Shown: piece after piece, positions 1 to 9,564 of the stretch
Numbering within the stretch: position 1 is the first letter of the stretch
How the letters are laid out: each line of letters opens with the position of its first letter
Origin: Planctomycetota bacterium
GTDB lineage: Bacteria; Planctomycetota; Planctomycetia; Pirellulales; Pirellulaceae
NCBI GenBank assembly: GCA_024277285.1
Contig: JAJRVM010000178.1
Location: 1-64,000, forward strand
DNA: 64,000 bases
Direction: 5' to 3'
Translations under genes and position numbers: made by a program
The notes under the pieces: generated by a model
Told to the model about the DNA's origin: nothing
The model's database searches: none
The model's input: only the letters and a program-made list of their open reading frames with translations

Positions 1-5
1 CAACC

Positions 6-57
6 AGACCTCAATGCCAGACCTCAATGCCAGAGCTTAATGCCAGAGCTTAATGTA
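6..57. repeat. 13-bp tandem repeat, four units
   Basis: Four consecutive 13-bp units: AGACCTCAATGCC at 6-18 and 19-31, then the variant AGAGCTTAATGCC at 32-44 and a partial copy from 45. The two variants are paired (two of each), so one unit mutated and was then duplicated. The repeat lies about 270 bp upstream of the CheB start. The rest of the first 324 bp shows no gene; a CATTCGGCTA motif near 69 resembles the end of the dispersed hairpin repeat at 9565-9835. Confidence 0.85.
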
Positions 58-324
58 CATTCAACCCCATTCGGCTAGACTGTTATGGGTTGAGGTTTGA
101 GTAACCGTTGCATGAAAACGAGGACGGGATCGGCACATTCAGGAAGGAACCGCTCATAAACGGTGCTGGACGCTGATCAAGAGACGCTCCGCCGGGCTTG
201 CCCCGGACGGGCGCACGACTGGTCAGCTACCAGCAACGCGCCCTTCGTCTTTCGTCGGTCGAACGTAAGGTTTTCCATTAACCGTCGGTTTGCTGAGGCC
301 GAATCAAGGCAGGAGAGTCATTGA

Positions 325-1833
325 GTGCGTGCGTTGGTGATTGACGATTCCAAGCCGGTTCGCAGCATTTTGGGCCGCATGTTCGGGGACCTCGGGTTTG
401 AAGTGACTCAGGCCTGCAATGGCCGAGAAGCGTTGGACCAGCTGGCTGCCGCACCACGTCCTGATGTGGTGACGGTCAACCGGAACATGCCGGTGATGGA
501 TGGTGTGAGTTTCACCGAGGCCGTTCGTCGAAACCCACAATGCCACGGCCTGCCTATCATCATGGTCTCGGGCGAATCAGATCCGGCCAAGATCGCACTG
601 GCCAAGCAGGCCGGAGTGGACGACTATCTGGTCAAACCTCTCTCGGTAAAAACTCTGCTGATCGCGCTGCGGAAACTGCGAGTTGTACCGCCAGCCAAGA
701 ACGACTCCAAAGATACTCCCGACAGACGTCGCGCTCCGCCACGTCCCCACCCCCAACGCGTGCACAAGGTCCTGGTCGTTGACGATTCGGTCGTCATCCG
801 TCGCACGCTTTCAAAGGTGCTGAACGACGACCCGGCCATTGAGGTGATCGCAACCGCCGCCGATGGCCGCATCGCGTTGGACACATTGACCCAGGTCGCG
901 GCCGATATCGTATTGCTGGACGTCGAGATGCCGAATATGGATGGTATCGAAATGCTTCGGCAGTTGCGAAAGACAGACCGCAACCTGCCCGTCATCATGT
1001 TCAGCTCGCTGACCGAGCGAGGCGCGGCCGCAACACTCGAAGCACTGATGCTCGGCGCCGACGATTACGTCCCGAAACCGGCCGACGTGAACAGCTTCGA
1101 CGTGGCACAACAGTGTATTCGCGACGAATTGATTCCGCGCATCAAACAGATCGCCAACCGACGTGATTCCGAACAGACGAGCGATTCAGGAGCATCGTTC
1201 GGAAAGTCCTCGATACGTGCGAAGCGACCATCCGAACAGGGCATTCGGCAACGGGTTGAAATTGTGGTGATCGGCGTCTCTACCGGTGGTCCCTTGGCAC
1301 TTGCCAAGGTGCTGCCGCAGTTCCTTGCCACCTGCTCCGTTCCCGTCGTTATCGTCCAACATATGCCGCCCATATTCACCCATCATCTAGCCGAGCGACT
1401 CACCGACGCAAGGCCCTACACCGTAACCGAAGGGCAGGCGAACCAAGTGCTGCGTCCCGGCGAAGCGGTGATCGCGCCGGGGGGAAGCCACCTCGTGTTG
1501 GAGCGTCGCAGGGGCAAATTGGCGATCGCACTGAACCAGGATCCGCTGGAGCATTCGTGTCGTCCTGCCGCAGACGTGCTGTTTCGATCGGCCGCAGCGG
1601 TTTGTGGCCCGAAAACACTGGCCGTGGTCATGACGGGCATGGGCAAGGACGCCTTGCTCGGCTGCCAGGCCATCGTCGACGCCGGCGGACAGGTGTTGGC
1701 TCAGGATCAGGCGACGAGTGTCGTTTGGGGCATGCCCGGCCAAGTAGTACGAGCCGGATTGGCCGACGAGGTCGTACCACTCGATATGCTCGGAGCCGCA
1801 ATCCAGCGCCGCGTATCACGAGCAGCAACTTGA
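325..1833 (+). CDS. cheB: Double-receiver CheB-type protein-glutamate methylesterase
   Basis: 502 aa. It would remove methyl groups from (or deamidate) glutamates of a chemoreceptor-like protein, in the cytoplasm. Three domains: receiver 1 (about 2-118), receiver 2 (about 147-265) and a CheB methylesterase domain (about 310-495). The catalytic triad is visible: S319 in IGVSTGGP, H346 in VQHMPP and D442 in TGMGKDA. Receiver 2 has the normal phospho-acceptor D199 (LLDVEMPNMDG). Receiver 1 has Asn at the equivalent place (N52 in VNRNMPVMDG), although its acidic pair D7/D8 is kept, so it is probably not phosphorylated. Ordinary CheB has one receiver and about 350 aa. The GTG start follows AGGAG at 311-315. 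cheR follows 48 bp downstream. Confidence 0.93.
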   Translation: MRALVIDDSKPVRSILGRMFGDLGFEVTQACNGREALDQLAAAPRPDVVTVNRNMPVMDGVSFTEAVRRNPQCHGLPIIMVSGESDPAKIALAKQAGVDDYLVKPLSVKTLLIALRKLRVVPPAKNDSKDTPDRRRAPPRPHPQRVHKVLVVDDSVVIRRTLSKVLNDDPAIEVIATAADGRIALDTLTQVAADIVLLDVEMPNMDGIEMLRQLRKTDRNLPVIMFSSLTERGAAATLEALMLGADDYVPKPADVNSFDVAQQCIRDELIPRIKQIANRRDSEQTSDSGASFGKSSIRAKRPSEQGIRQRVEIVVIGVSTGGPLALAKVLPQFLATCSVPVVIVQHMPPIFTHHLAERLTDARPYTVTEGQANQVLRPGEAVIAPGGSHLVLERRRGKLAIALNQDPLEHSCRPAADVLFRSAAAVCGPKTLAVVMTGMGKDALLGCQAIVDAGGQVLAQDQATSVVWGMPGQVVRAGLADEVVPLDMLGAAIQRRVSRAAT

Positions 1834-1881
1834 TGATCTGGACATCGCCATTGTTTTGTATTGGGGCAGGGACGAGTTAGC

Positions 1882-2745
1882 ATGACGCTCAACAGAGACA
1901 GTTTCGAGTATATCCAGCGACTCTTACGCCGTCGCGCCGCGATTGTAATCGAACCCAACAAATCGTATCTCGTCCAAGCTCGCTTGCAGCCGGTTGCCCG
2001 ACGTCACGGGCTGACGACGATCGACCAACTGGTCACCGAACTGCGTGGCTCACACGTTGACGCATTGATTGACGATGTGGTCGATGCGATGACCACAAAC
2101 GAGACGTTTTTCTTTCGCGACGCAGCTCCGTTCGCGGCCTTGCGCCGGGAAGTATTCCCGCAACTCTTCCTGCGCCGTGCGCAGCAGCGTCGCGTGAGAA
2201 TCTGGAGCGCCGCATGTTCGACCGGACAAGAACCGTTCAGCATCGCTATGCTGTTGTGCGAGCATTTTCCTCAATACCGCGATTGGGACATTCGCATGCT
2301 GGCGACCGACCTTTCGCACACGGTGTTGCAGCAAGCCAAGACGGGAAGTTACAACGAAATGGAAATGTCGCGCGGCCTGTCCCCGGCCCTGCGCGACAAG
2401 TACTTTCACCGCCACGGCAGTAATTGGACCATCTGCGACGAAATCCGCTCGATGGTAGAGTTTCGACCATTGAATCTAGCCGTACAGTGGCCCGATTTGC
2501 CCAAGATGGACATCATCTTGTTGCGCAATGTGATGGTCTATTTCGAGGCCGCAACCAAGAAAACAATCTTGCGACGCATCCGCAAGCTGCTCTGGCAAGA
2601 CGGCTATCTGTTCCTGGGTGGAGCGGAAACAACACTGAATCTGGATGATGCTTTCACGCGCATCGTGATCGATGATTTCAGCTTCTTTCAATTGCACGAC
2701 GACGGCGTTGATCGTCCCGTGCGTTCGTTCTTGAGCAGCAAATGA
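1882..2745 (+). CDS. cheR: CheR-type chemoreceptor methyltransferase
   Basis: 287 aa from the ATG at 1882; an upstream in-frame TTG at 1861 is less likely. It transfers methyl groups from S-adenosylmethionine to receptor glutamates, opposing CheB. An N-terminal all-helical CheR domain (about 1-75) is followed by the SAM-binding fold with the motif WSAACSTGQE (108-117) and the downstream NVMVYFEAATKKTILRRI segment typical of CheR. The pairing with cheB suggests a complete adaptation module, but no receptor, CheA or CheW gene is in the window. Convergent with the receiver-phosphatase gene, 26 bp away. Confidence 0.93.
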   Translation: MTLNRDSFEYIQRLLRRRAAIVIEPNKSYLVQARLQPVARRHGLTTIDQLVTELRGSHVDALIDDVVDAMTTNETFFFRDAAPFAALRREVFPQLFLRRAQQRRVRIWSAACSTGQEPFSIAMLLCEHFPQYRDWDIRMLATDLSHTVLQQAKTGSYNEMEMSRGLSPALRDKYFHRHGSNWTICDEIRSMVEFRPLNLAVQWPDLPKMDIILLRNVMVYFEAATKKTILRRIRKLLWQDGYLFLGGAETTLNLDDAFTRIVIDDFSFFQLHDDGVDRPVRSFLSSK

Positions 2746-2771
2746 CTGCCGACACGTGCCCGCGATCGGCT

Positions 2772-4193
2772 TCATTGCTCGTCGGTCACTTCCAATGCAA
2801 GAATCGAGACATCGTCCCTGGGGCCCGTTCGTCCGCACCATTTCTGGACCGACGTGACTAGATCGCCAACCGTGTCCGGCAGCGGCTTGTCACGCCCCGC
2901 GTCGATCACTCGCAGCATGCGTTTATCACCATACTCGTCCAGCTTGCTATCCATCGCTTCCGGCACACCATCCGAGTACATGAAGACGCGATCACCGATC
3001 GACAAATCGATCGCAACGTTCTCGAATTCAACATCGTCCATCCAACCGATCGACATACCATCCGCATCGATCATGCGCATGTCACCATCTTTGTCGACCA
3101 CGACCAACGGAGTGTGCCCCCCCGAAGCGTAGACCAATCGATTCGTACTTAGATCAAAGACGCCATAGGCAATCGTGAAGTAGAGCCCACCCTGCTCTTC
3201 CATGGGAAAGCGACGGTTTAGCTCAGCGACCACGTCTGCGGGGGGGATAATCACGCGTTGGTCCGTCGTAGCGCCCTGACGAACCAGCAGCGACGACGAT
3301 GATACATGACGTGTCAGGAGACGGCCAATGGTCACCGACAACAACGAAGAGGCAACACCGTGCCCGCTAACGTCCACCACGAACATCGCGATGTGTTGGT
3401 CGTCGAGGTGGAAATAGTTCAAGAAGTCGCCCGCCAACTCGTCACACGGTATGTACCGCCACGCGAAGTCGGCGCCGATGATCGAATCGACTTCGTCAGG
3501 TAACAGCGACTGCTGAACTTTCGCGGCGGCGGCGAGGTCGCGGCTCATCCGCGTGTTGGCCGTTTCCAGGCGATCGTTCAGCTCTTTCAGCTCGCTGTTC
3601 CATTTCGTCAATTTGTCCTTCATCATCGTCAGTTCCTGATTCACGCGAATCAGCTCGTTGTTCTTCTCGACGGCGTTTTCGAACGTCGAGATCAGCAGGT
3701 TCAATACCTGCTGGCGGCCGGAACGCACCTTGTATTGCTTGCCCGCAAGCGTCACCTCCAGCGTCTGCGACTCACCGTCATCATCAGCCAACGGCGTATG
3801 TAGCAACGACGCGACGCGGGACAACAGGTACTCGGCGTTGTACGGCTTGGTGACGTAATTGTCCGCTCCAGCGTGGAGTCCCTTGATAATGTCCTCAGGC
3901 GCCGAAAGAGTGGAAAGCAAGATTAACTGGATGCGCCGCAGCTGCGGATCCTCCTTCACCTGCCGACATAATTCGTAACCGTTCATCTCGGGCATCTCGA
4001 TATCCGAGATAATGAGTGTCGGTGGATCGCGCTGAATCTCCTCCCAAGCTTTCACGCCGTCAGGAGCCACACGTACGTCATACCCCGCCTGGACGAGATG
4101 CTTTTGCAAGATCTTCGCTTGGATCCGGCTGTCTTCCGCAATGACAATACGCACGTGGCCCTGCGCCGCGGATGGGTCGGATGGGTTGCTCAC
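2772..4193 (-). CDS. Response regulator with PP2C-type (RsbU/SpoIIE) phosphatase output
   Basis: 473 aa from a GTG start. An N-terminal receiver (about 13-130) has acidic E20/D21, phospho-acceptor D64 (SDIEMPEMNG) and the conserved lysine in VTKPY. A predicted coiled coil (about 160-220) links it to a PP2C-like serine/threonine phosphatase domain (about 235-470) with metal-binding motifs CDELAGDF, DVSGHGVASS and YSDGVPEAM. Such proteins usually dephosphorylate an anti-anti-sigma factor in partner-switching control. No RsbW/RsbV homologue is nearby, so the target is unknown. Its 5' side carries the 13-bp tandem repeat at 4225-4276. Confidence 0.9.
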   Translation of the reverse strand: MSNPSDPSAAQGHVRIVIAEDSRIQAKILQKHLVQAGYDVRVAPDGVKAWEEIQRDPPTLIISDIEMPEMNGYELCRQVKEDPQLRRIQLILLSTLSAPEDIIKGLHAGADNYVTKPYNAEYLLSRVASLLHTPLADDDGESQTLEVTLAGKQYKVRSGRQQVLNLLISTFENAVEKNNELIRVNQELTMMKDKLTKWNSELKELNDRLETANTRMSRDLAAAAKVQQSLLPDEVDSIIGADFAWRYIPCDELAGDFLNYFHLDDQHIAMFVVDVSGHGVASSLLSVTIGRLLTRHVSSSSLLVRQGATTDQRVIIPPADVVAELNRRFPMEEQGGLYFTIAYGVFDLSTNRLVYASGGHTPLVVVDKDGDMRMIDADGMSIGWMDDVEFENVAIDLSIGDRVFMYSDGVPEAMDSKLDEYGDKRMLRVIDAGRDKPLPDTVGDLVTSVQKWCGRTGPRDDVSILALEVTDEQ

Positions 4194-4224
4194 AGTTGGT
4201 CTCTCGCTGGTTCACCATGGTTAA

Positions 4225-4276
4225 GCTGTTTCAAGACGCTGTTTCAAGACGCTGTTTCAAGACGCTGTTTCAAGAC
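4225..4276. repeat. 13-bp tandem repeat, four perfect units
   Basis: GCTGTTTCAAGAC repeated four times without a mismatch at 4225-4237, 4238-4250, 4251-4263 and 4264-4276. It starts 32 bp upstream of the GTG start (4193) of the minus-strand receiver-PP2C gene, so it probably lies in that gene's leader or promoter region. The rest of the gap to 4478 shows no gene. Confidence 0.95.
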
Positions 4277-4478
4277 AGGGAGATCCATTCTTGCCGAAAA
4301 AAGAGCCTCCCCCGCATGGCCATCGTGACCACCGGGAACAACACTGTCCCTACCTATCTTCGCGAATTGGAGGCGCGTTGCAAGTCGAGGGAAGTGGTTT
4401 TGGCGGTGGGCGCGGCGGTGGGCATGGGCATGGAGCACCGTGACGCGAAACGCCAACTCACGCTCGATGGTGCGGCGG

Positions 4479-5033
4479 CTAGCTGTGCATATCGCCGTAC
4501 GATTGCGCAAGGATGTGATCGGGCGTGATGCCGAATTGCCCGCACAGCCAGTCGAGTTGCGCATGTCCTTCGGCCGCATCCTGCCCGGCACGCATGACGG
4601 CCTCGAATTCCAGGAAGGCCCCCAACCCGGTGACATCGTCCAGGTGAATACGGACGTTGTGATACAGATGGATCTCACGCCGCTTCTGGACGACTTGGCA
4701 AACACCTAACGCCGCGGTCAGCAACTGCTTGACCAAGTCCGGATCCGGCACGTCGAGCAAGTAGTACTCACTCTTCCGCGCTTGTGGCGAGTCCGATCTG
4801 GCGTACCAGATCAACTGAGCCGGTGCCGCCTCGACCTCGCGCAACTTCAGTCGCCCATCACGGCAGTGGAAGTAGGTATCGACCTGGACCTGAATGCCAA
4901 GGTACTCGGTTACAATGCGCCGTGCCACTTCGCGTGCCACTTCCAACGAAGTTAGACGCGCTTTGAGTTCGATGTTGCTGCGCAGGTTCTCAGATCGAGT
5001 CATGTGCGGACTTTGAGCTGGTTTGAACTCCAT
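4479..5033 (-). CDS. CYTH-domain protein (CyaB/thiamine-triphosphatase-like fold)
   Basis: 184 aa. CYTH proteins are triphosphate tunnel enzymes acting on ATP, thiamine triphosphate or polyphosphate; the substrate here cannot be read. The signature IELKAR near the N terminus stands for the family ExExK-type strand. It is followed by VDTYF, RLKLRE, and a C-terminal HLDDVTGLGAFLEFE segment typical of CyaB-like class IV adenylate-cyclase homologues. A second in-frame ATG at 5003 (MTRSENLR) is an equally possible start, since neither has a clear ribosome-binding site. The gene is 12 bp downstream of the PPIase gene and probably co-transcribed with it and mfd. Confidence 0.85.
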   Translation of the reverse strand: MEFKPAQSPHMTRSENLRSNIELKARLTSLEVAREVARRIVTEYLGIQVQVDTYFHCRDGRLKLREVEAAPAQLIWYARSDSPQARKSEYYLLDVPDPDLVKQLLTAALGVCQVVQKRREIHLYHNVRIHLDDVTGLGAFLEFEAVMRAGQDAAEGHAQLDWLCGQFGITPDHILAQSYGDMHS

Positions 5034-5045
5034 CGCGTTGGCAAC

Positions 5046-6140
5046 TCATTTCGACGGCTCGTCGAAGAAGGTCCAAACATACGTCTTTTCGCGCAGCTCG
5101 TCCACGTACTCTCGAATCTGTCGCTTACGCCGTTCGGCCTGCAGTTGCTGGCGTATCTCGTCTTGTGCTTCTTTGAACGAAACGCGTCCGGCTTCCTCGC
5201 GTGCCAACACGCGAATAATGTGGAAACCGCGTTGATCTTCAAGCCGTTTGCTCAGGCGATGAAGAGGCAACGTGAAGATCGCATGGTCAAGTACTTCGGA
5301 AACCAGACTCCCTTGCGTAGTCCAATCGTGAAACCCACCTTCAAGCGCGTTGGTGCCCTGCGACGATTTCTTAGCGACAGCCGCGAAATCGGCACCGCGC
5401 AGAACTTGATTCCCCATGGCAACGATCGCTTGGTCAGCGGTTACCTTGTCAGGAAACTTGGCGAAGAGTACCGTCAGCTTTTCCCACTGAGCGCGCGCTT
5501 GAATATCATAGTCCTTCGTGTGCTCATGAAAATACTCGAGCAATTGGTCATGCGTGATCTCCGACGATCGGTCGACACTCTGTCCAATCATCGTGCGCGC
5601 GATCATCTGCTCCCGAAACTCAGCCTTCTGGGCTTCGATGCTGGTGCCAAACTCGTGCAACTTACTCTCGAGTTCCGTCAGAAACTCGACTCCCAGCTGC
5701 TCTTGTAGCTTCGGCGCCTGCTCGGCGTAAAACTGCTTCCCTACCTGTTTGTCAATATTGCCGAGCACTTCCTTGAGTTTGTCCTCGGGTATAGAACGGT
5801 AGAAATCAAGCAGTACCAGCTTGATCTCGATCTTTCGAGGAAGCATCTGCTGAATCATCATCGCGCGCTGGCGAGCCAGTTGATCGCGTTGGCCCGGCGG
5901 CATCGTCTTGACCGCGTCGGCCAACATCTGGTCAATCATGGGCAAGAGATCGCCCGCAAAGATCCTTTGATCACCCACAATCGCGACCACCTCGGTCGGG
6001 TTTAACACCCGAGTGATCATCTCAGGTGAAAGCGGCACAACTGCGGGTTGAGCGGCATGGATAAGACTTGCCAGGGAGCCTACGAGCAGCCCCAACACAG
6101 CAATGAGGCTGGCAACGAATGGGATTGATGAGCGGGCCAC
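5046..6140 (-). CDS. Exported parvulin-type peptidyl-prolyl isomerase, SurA-like
   Basis: 364 aa from the GTG at 6140, chosen because an AAAGG box precedes it and the protein then opens with a signal peptide (VARSSIPFVASLIAVLGLL, then ASLIHA). The open frame extends to 6296 into the end of mfd. A SurA_N-like helical region is followed by a parvulin domain (about 225-320) with GGFHDWTTQGSLVSEVLDHA and GFHIIRV. Expected role: periplasmic foldase for outer-membrane or secreted proteins. A basic C-terminal helix (AERRKRQIREYVDELREK) follows. The gene sits 100 bp after mfd and 12 bp before the CYTH gene. Confidence 0.88.
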   Translation of the reverse strand: MARSSIPFVASLIAVLGLLVGSLASLIHAAQPAVVPLSPEMITRVLNPTEVVAIVGDQRIFAGDLLPMIDQMLADAVKTMPPGQRDQLARQRAMMIQQMLPRKIEIKLVLLDFYRSIPEDKLKEVLGNIDKQVGKQFYAEQAPKLQEQLGVEFLTELESKLHEFGTSIEAQKAEFREQMIARTMIGQSVDRSSEITHDQLLEYFHEHTKDYDIQARAQWEKLTVLFAKFPDKVTADQAIVAMGNQVLRGADFAAVAKKSSQGTNALEGGFHDWTTQGSLVSEVLDHAIFTLPLHRLSKRLEDQRGFHIIRVLAREEAGRVSFKEAQDEIRQQLQAERRKRQIREYVDELREKTYVWTFFDEPSK

Positions 6141-6240
6141 GGAACACCTTTCTCGCGCGAATCCTGGGAGACCGTCGGATCCTCCAATCGGGACACCCCG
6201 CGCCGCTGCCCCAGCGCGGGGGCCGATTATAGACAGCTTT

Positions 6241-9200
6241 TCAAGCTGGTCGCAACACCGATTTTGCCCGATCGAAAACCGCCCTGGGATCGCCAACCTC
6301 CTTTCCTAGCGGCAAATAGGCGCTGGAATTGTCGACAATGCGCAATCGACCGCCACCAAGACCCGCCAATTGCTCAATCCGCGCTCGGTCAGAAAACCGA
6401 AACACCAAGTAATTATCTTCTACGTAGATTGCCGAAATCTGCCAAATTGCCGCGTCAATCCTTAACTCGGCGATCTCCAAGATCCGTTGCACTGGCGGTG
6501 GGGGAGCGCCAAATCGATCGACCAGCTCGTCGCGGAACTCCCGCAATTGATCGGTATTGCCAACCCGGACCAAACGCCGGTATAGATCGATTTTGAAACG
6601 CAGATCGGCAACATAGCTCGACGGAAAATAGGCTTTCCCCGGCAAGTTCACGTTGACATCGATCGAGATGGCGGGCGGCATCTGCTTCAGCTTACGCACT
6701 GCTTTTTCAAGCAACTGGCAATACAATTCATAGCCGATGGTAGCAATGTGCCCACTCTGCTGAGTCCCCAATAAGTTCCCCGCTCCACGAATCTCAAGAT
6801 CGCGCATCGAGATCGCGAACCCGGCCCCCATGTCGCTAAACTCTTCGATCGCGTGCAAGCGGCGCGCGGCATTGGGCGTGATGCTTGCCCCGGGATCGAC
6901 CAACAGATAGCAATAAGCACGATGCTTATAACGACCAACCCGACCGCGCAGCTGATGCAAGTCGGCCAGCCCATATCGATTCGCCTCGTCAATGAAGATC
7001 GTGTTCGCGTTCGGGATGTCTAAACCACTCTCGACAATCGTCGTCGCTAACAGAACATCAAACTTATGGTCGACAAAGTCGATCATTACCTGCTCCAACG
7101 CGGTTTCGTTCATCTGTCCATGCCCGATCCTGATCGATGCCTCTGGGACAATGAACTGTAGTCGCTGCGCGACTTTGTCAATGTCCTGAACTCGGTTATG
7201 AACGAAGTAAATCTGCCCACCACGATTCAGTTCACGGAGCACCGCGTGACGTACGAGCTCCGGATCAAACCGTGTGACACGCGTTTCGACCGCGATCCGA
7301 TCTTCGGGCGGAGTTTCCAAATTGGAAATATCTCGCACTCCCACTAACGACATGTGCAAGGTGCGTGGAATCGGCGTGGCAGTTAACGTCAGCACGTCGA
7401 CCGTGGTCCGCAATTGCTTCAATCGTTCCTTGACCGCCACGCCGAATCGCTGTTCCTCGTCAATGATCACCAAGCCCAGGTTATAGAAGTCGACATCACG
7501 CGAAGCCAGGCGATGTGTGCCGATCACAATGTCGATACGTCCCGTCGCCAATCCATCCAAGATCTGGCGCCGTTCTTGCGTCGAGCAAAACCGACTCAGC
7601 CGGGCAATATCAAAGGGAAACTCCGCCATCCGTTGCTGGAAAGTCCGGTAGTGCTGTTCTGCCAGGATCGTCGTTGGGACAAGGATCGCGACCTGATAGC
7701 CGTTGTCGACGGCTTTGAATGCCGCACGCATCGCCACTTCCGTCTTACCAAACCCGACATCGCCACAGAGCAAGCGATCCATGGGACGCGGTTGCCGCAT
7801 GTCGTTCTTGATCGCCTTGATCGAATCGATTTGGTCGTCTGTTTCGTCGTACGGGAACGAAGTATCAAACTCCTGCTGCCACTCAGAATCCTCCGAGAAC
7901 GAGATTCCCGACTGCATCCGTCGTTCCGCTTGCATTTCGAGCATCTCGGCCGCCATATCGGTTACCGCGGCCTCCGCAGCCGCCTTCTGACGCACCCAAC
8001 TCTGGCCGCCGACACGTGCCAAGACGGGCCGACTTTTCGTACCTCCCACATATTTCTGAACCAAGGAGATGCGCAACGCGGGCACGTAGATCTTCGCTCC
8101 CCCATGAAACTCGATCTGCAAATGCTCCTCCTCGCGGCCATGTTTGTCGATCATGTGGATGCCTCGATAGCGTCCGATCCCATGTGCCAAGTGGACCACC
8201 AGATCTCCTTCGCGTAGATCGAGAAAACTATCGATCACTTTGCCCAGGCGGCGGCGCGGTGTACGTCGCAACTCGGCGCGTTGAAACAACTGCGCGCCGC
8301 TCAGCAGAATCACGCGTTCCTTCACCATCCGAAACCCGCAGCTCAGCTGTCCCACGATCAAATGAAGCCGCTGTTGCTGCATGAGTTGCGTGGCCGCGAA
8401 GATCTCTTCCAGCCGGTGACACTCGGCCTCGGTGTTGGCCAACAAGTAGACTTGATGCCGCTTGCCGACACGATCCAGCTCCGTGCGAACCTTCTCGATC
8501 TCGCCGCTAAACCGTTCGATCGACTCCAACTGCAATCGGCATACCGGTCCCAGCGGCGATTGCGTGATTGCTGCCACCGTCGCCAGCGGAAACTGCATCA
8601 TGCCGCGATGCACCTGGCGCGAGTCTGACAGGCCGTCGTCCGACTCAACGTGCTCGTAGTACCGCTGTGCCTCACGTTCAATTTGCTGCGGCTCGACCAG
8701 CAGAAACCAGGTCGGCACGGGAACATGATCGGTAAACAGCGATTGGCCGCCAACGCCAGGCCGCAGCACCGTGATTTCCACTTGCTCAAGCGTTTCGACA
8801 CTGCGCTGTGTGGCAATATCAAAGCGGCGGATTGACTCGATCTCGTCACCAAATAACTCGATCCGCACCGGCTGGTCCCAATCGGCAGCGAAGAGATCGA
8901 GAATGCCGCCACGCACAGAAAACTCGCCCGGCAGTTCGACCGAAGACGTCGCGTGAAATCTGTTTTCTGCCAGCCACGTTCGCAGTTGCTCGATGTCCAG
9001 CTGGTCACCCACGGCCAACTGCCGCGTACCTTGCCGGATACTGTCAACGGCCGGCGCAGGCTGCATCAAACTCTGAATACTCGTTACGACAATTCGGTCC
9101 AAAGGAGCAGACTGGCGAAGACCTTGGCCGGTTTGCGATTCGGCACGCCAGCACTGGAGTTTTTTGAGCGTACGCAGGCGATCTCCATAGGTTTCGTCAC

Positions 9201-9513
9201 GTACGTCGTGCTCTCCCGGCGCCGTCTCCCAGGCAGGAAATCGCAGCGGTTGCCCCGCCCCGAAAAGAAGGAGATCGTCAGCAAGCAAATCGGCAGCGTC
9301 CTCGCGATCGCAAACAATCACCAACGGCACACACGCCGCCGAAACCAACCCAGCTGCCAACAGCGCGCACGACGACCCAACAGCGCCGTCGAAAGTGGCT
9401 TGCCCGCCCGATTGGAGCGACGCCAAAGCCTCCTCAAAGCCACCATGTTGCTGTATTGACCGCGCCAACTCGTTAAGTTGCCGCAGCTTGTTTGATGTTG
9501 AGACATCCTCCAT
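6241..9513 (-). CDS. mfd: Transcription-repair coupling factor Mfd
   Basis: About 1090 aa, close to the usual 1100-1150. Mfd is a DNA translocase that removes stalled RNA polymerase at lesions and recruits UvrA. Domains in order: UvrB-like N-terminal module; an RNA-polymerase-interacting CarD-like domain (GDLVVHLAHGIGRYRG, about 440); SF2 helicase core with Walker A GDVGFGKTEVAMR (about 583), DEEQRFGV (about 687) and TATPIPRTLHMS; and the C-terminal TRCF domain. The start could be the ATG at 9513 or the adjacent GTG at 9516; neither has a strong Shine-Dalgarno. It heads a probable operon with the PPIase and CYTH genes. Confidence 0.97.
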   Translation of the reverse strand: MEDVSTSNKLRQLNELARSIQQHGGFEEALASLQSGGQATFDGAVGSSCALLAAGLVSAACVPLVIVCDREDAADLLADDLLLFGAGQPLRFPAWETAPGEHDVRDETYGDRLRTLKKLQCWRAESQTGQGLRQSAPLDRIVVTSIQSLMQPAPAVDSIRQGTRQLAVGDQLDIEQLRTWLAENRFHATSSVELPGEFSVRGGILDLFAADWDQPVRIELFGDEIESIRRFDIATQRSVETLEQVEITVLRPGVGGQSLFTDHVPVPTWFLLVEPQQIEREAQRYYEHVESDDGLSDSRQVHRGMMQFPLATVAAITQSPLGPVCRLQLESIERFSGEIEKVRTELDRVGKRHQVYLLANTEAECHRLEEIFAATQLMQQQRLHLIVGQLSCGFRMVKERVILLSGAQLFQRAELRRTPRRRLGKVIDSFLDLREGDLVVHLAHGIGRYRGIHMIDKHGREEEHLQIEFHGGAKIYVPALRISLVQKYVGGTKSRPVLARVGGQSWVRQKAAAEAAVTDMAAEMLEMQAERRMQSGISFSEDSEWQQEFDTSFPYDETDDQIDSIKAIKNDMRQPRPMDRLLCGDVGFGKTEVAMRAAFKAVDNGYQVAILVPTTILAEQHYRTFQQRMAEFPFDIARLSRFCSTQERRQILDGLATGRIDIVIGTHRLASRDVDFYNLGLVIIDEEQRFGVAVKERLKQLRTTVDVLTLTATPIPRTLHMSLVGVRDISNLETPPEDRIAVETRVTRFDPELVRHAVLRELNRGGQIYFVHNRVQDIDKVAQRLQFIVPEASIRIGHGQMNETALEQVMIDFVDHKFDVLLATTIVESGLDIPNANTIFIDEANRYGLADLHQLRGRVGRYKHRAYCYLLVDPGASITPNAARRLHAIEEFSDMGAGFAISMRDLEIRGAGNLLGTQQSGHIATIGYELYCQLLEKAVRKLKQMPPAISIDVNVNLPGKAYFPSSYVADLRFKIDLYRRLVRVGNTDQLREFRDELVDRFGAPPPPVQRILEIAELRIDAAIWQISAIYVEDNYLVFRFSDRARIEQLAGLGGGRLRIVDNSSAYLPLGKEVGDPRAVFDRAKSVLRPA

Positions 9514-9564
9514 CACGATTACTCTTCGCTGCTCAGAGTCAGCACTCAGTATAAGAAAACGGGT

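Noticed and set aside
7414..8217. 267-aa plus-strand open frame inside mfd
   Set aside because: Antisense shadow of the Mfd helicase domain, no motifs.
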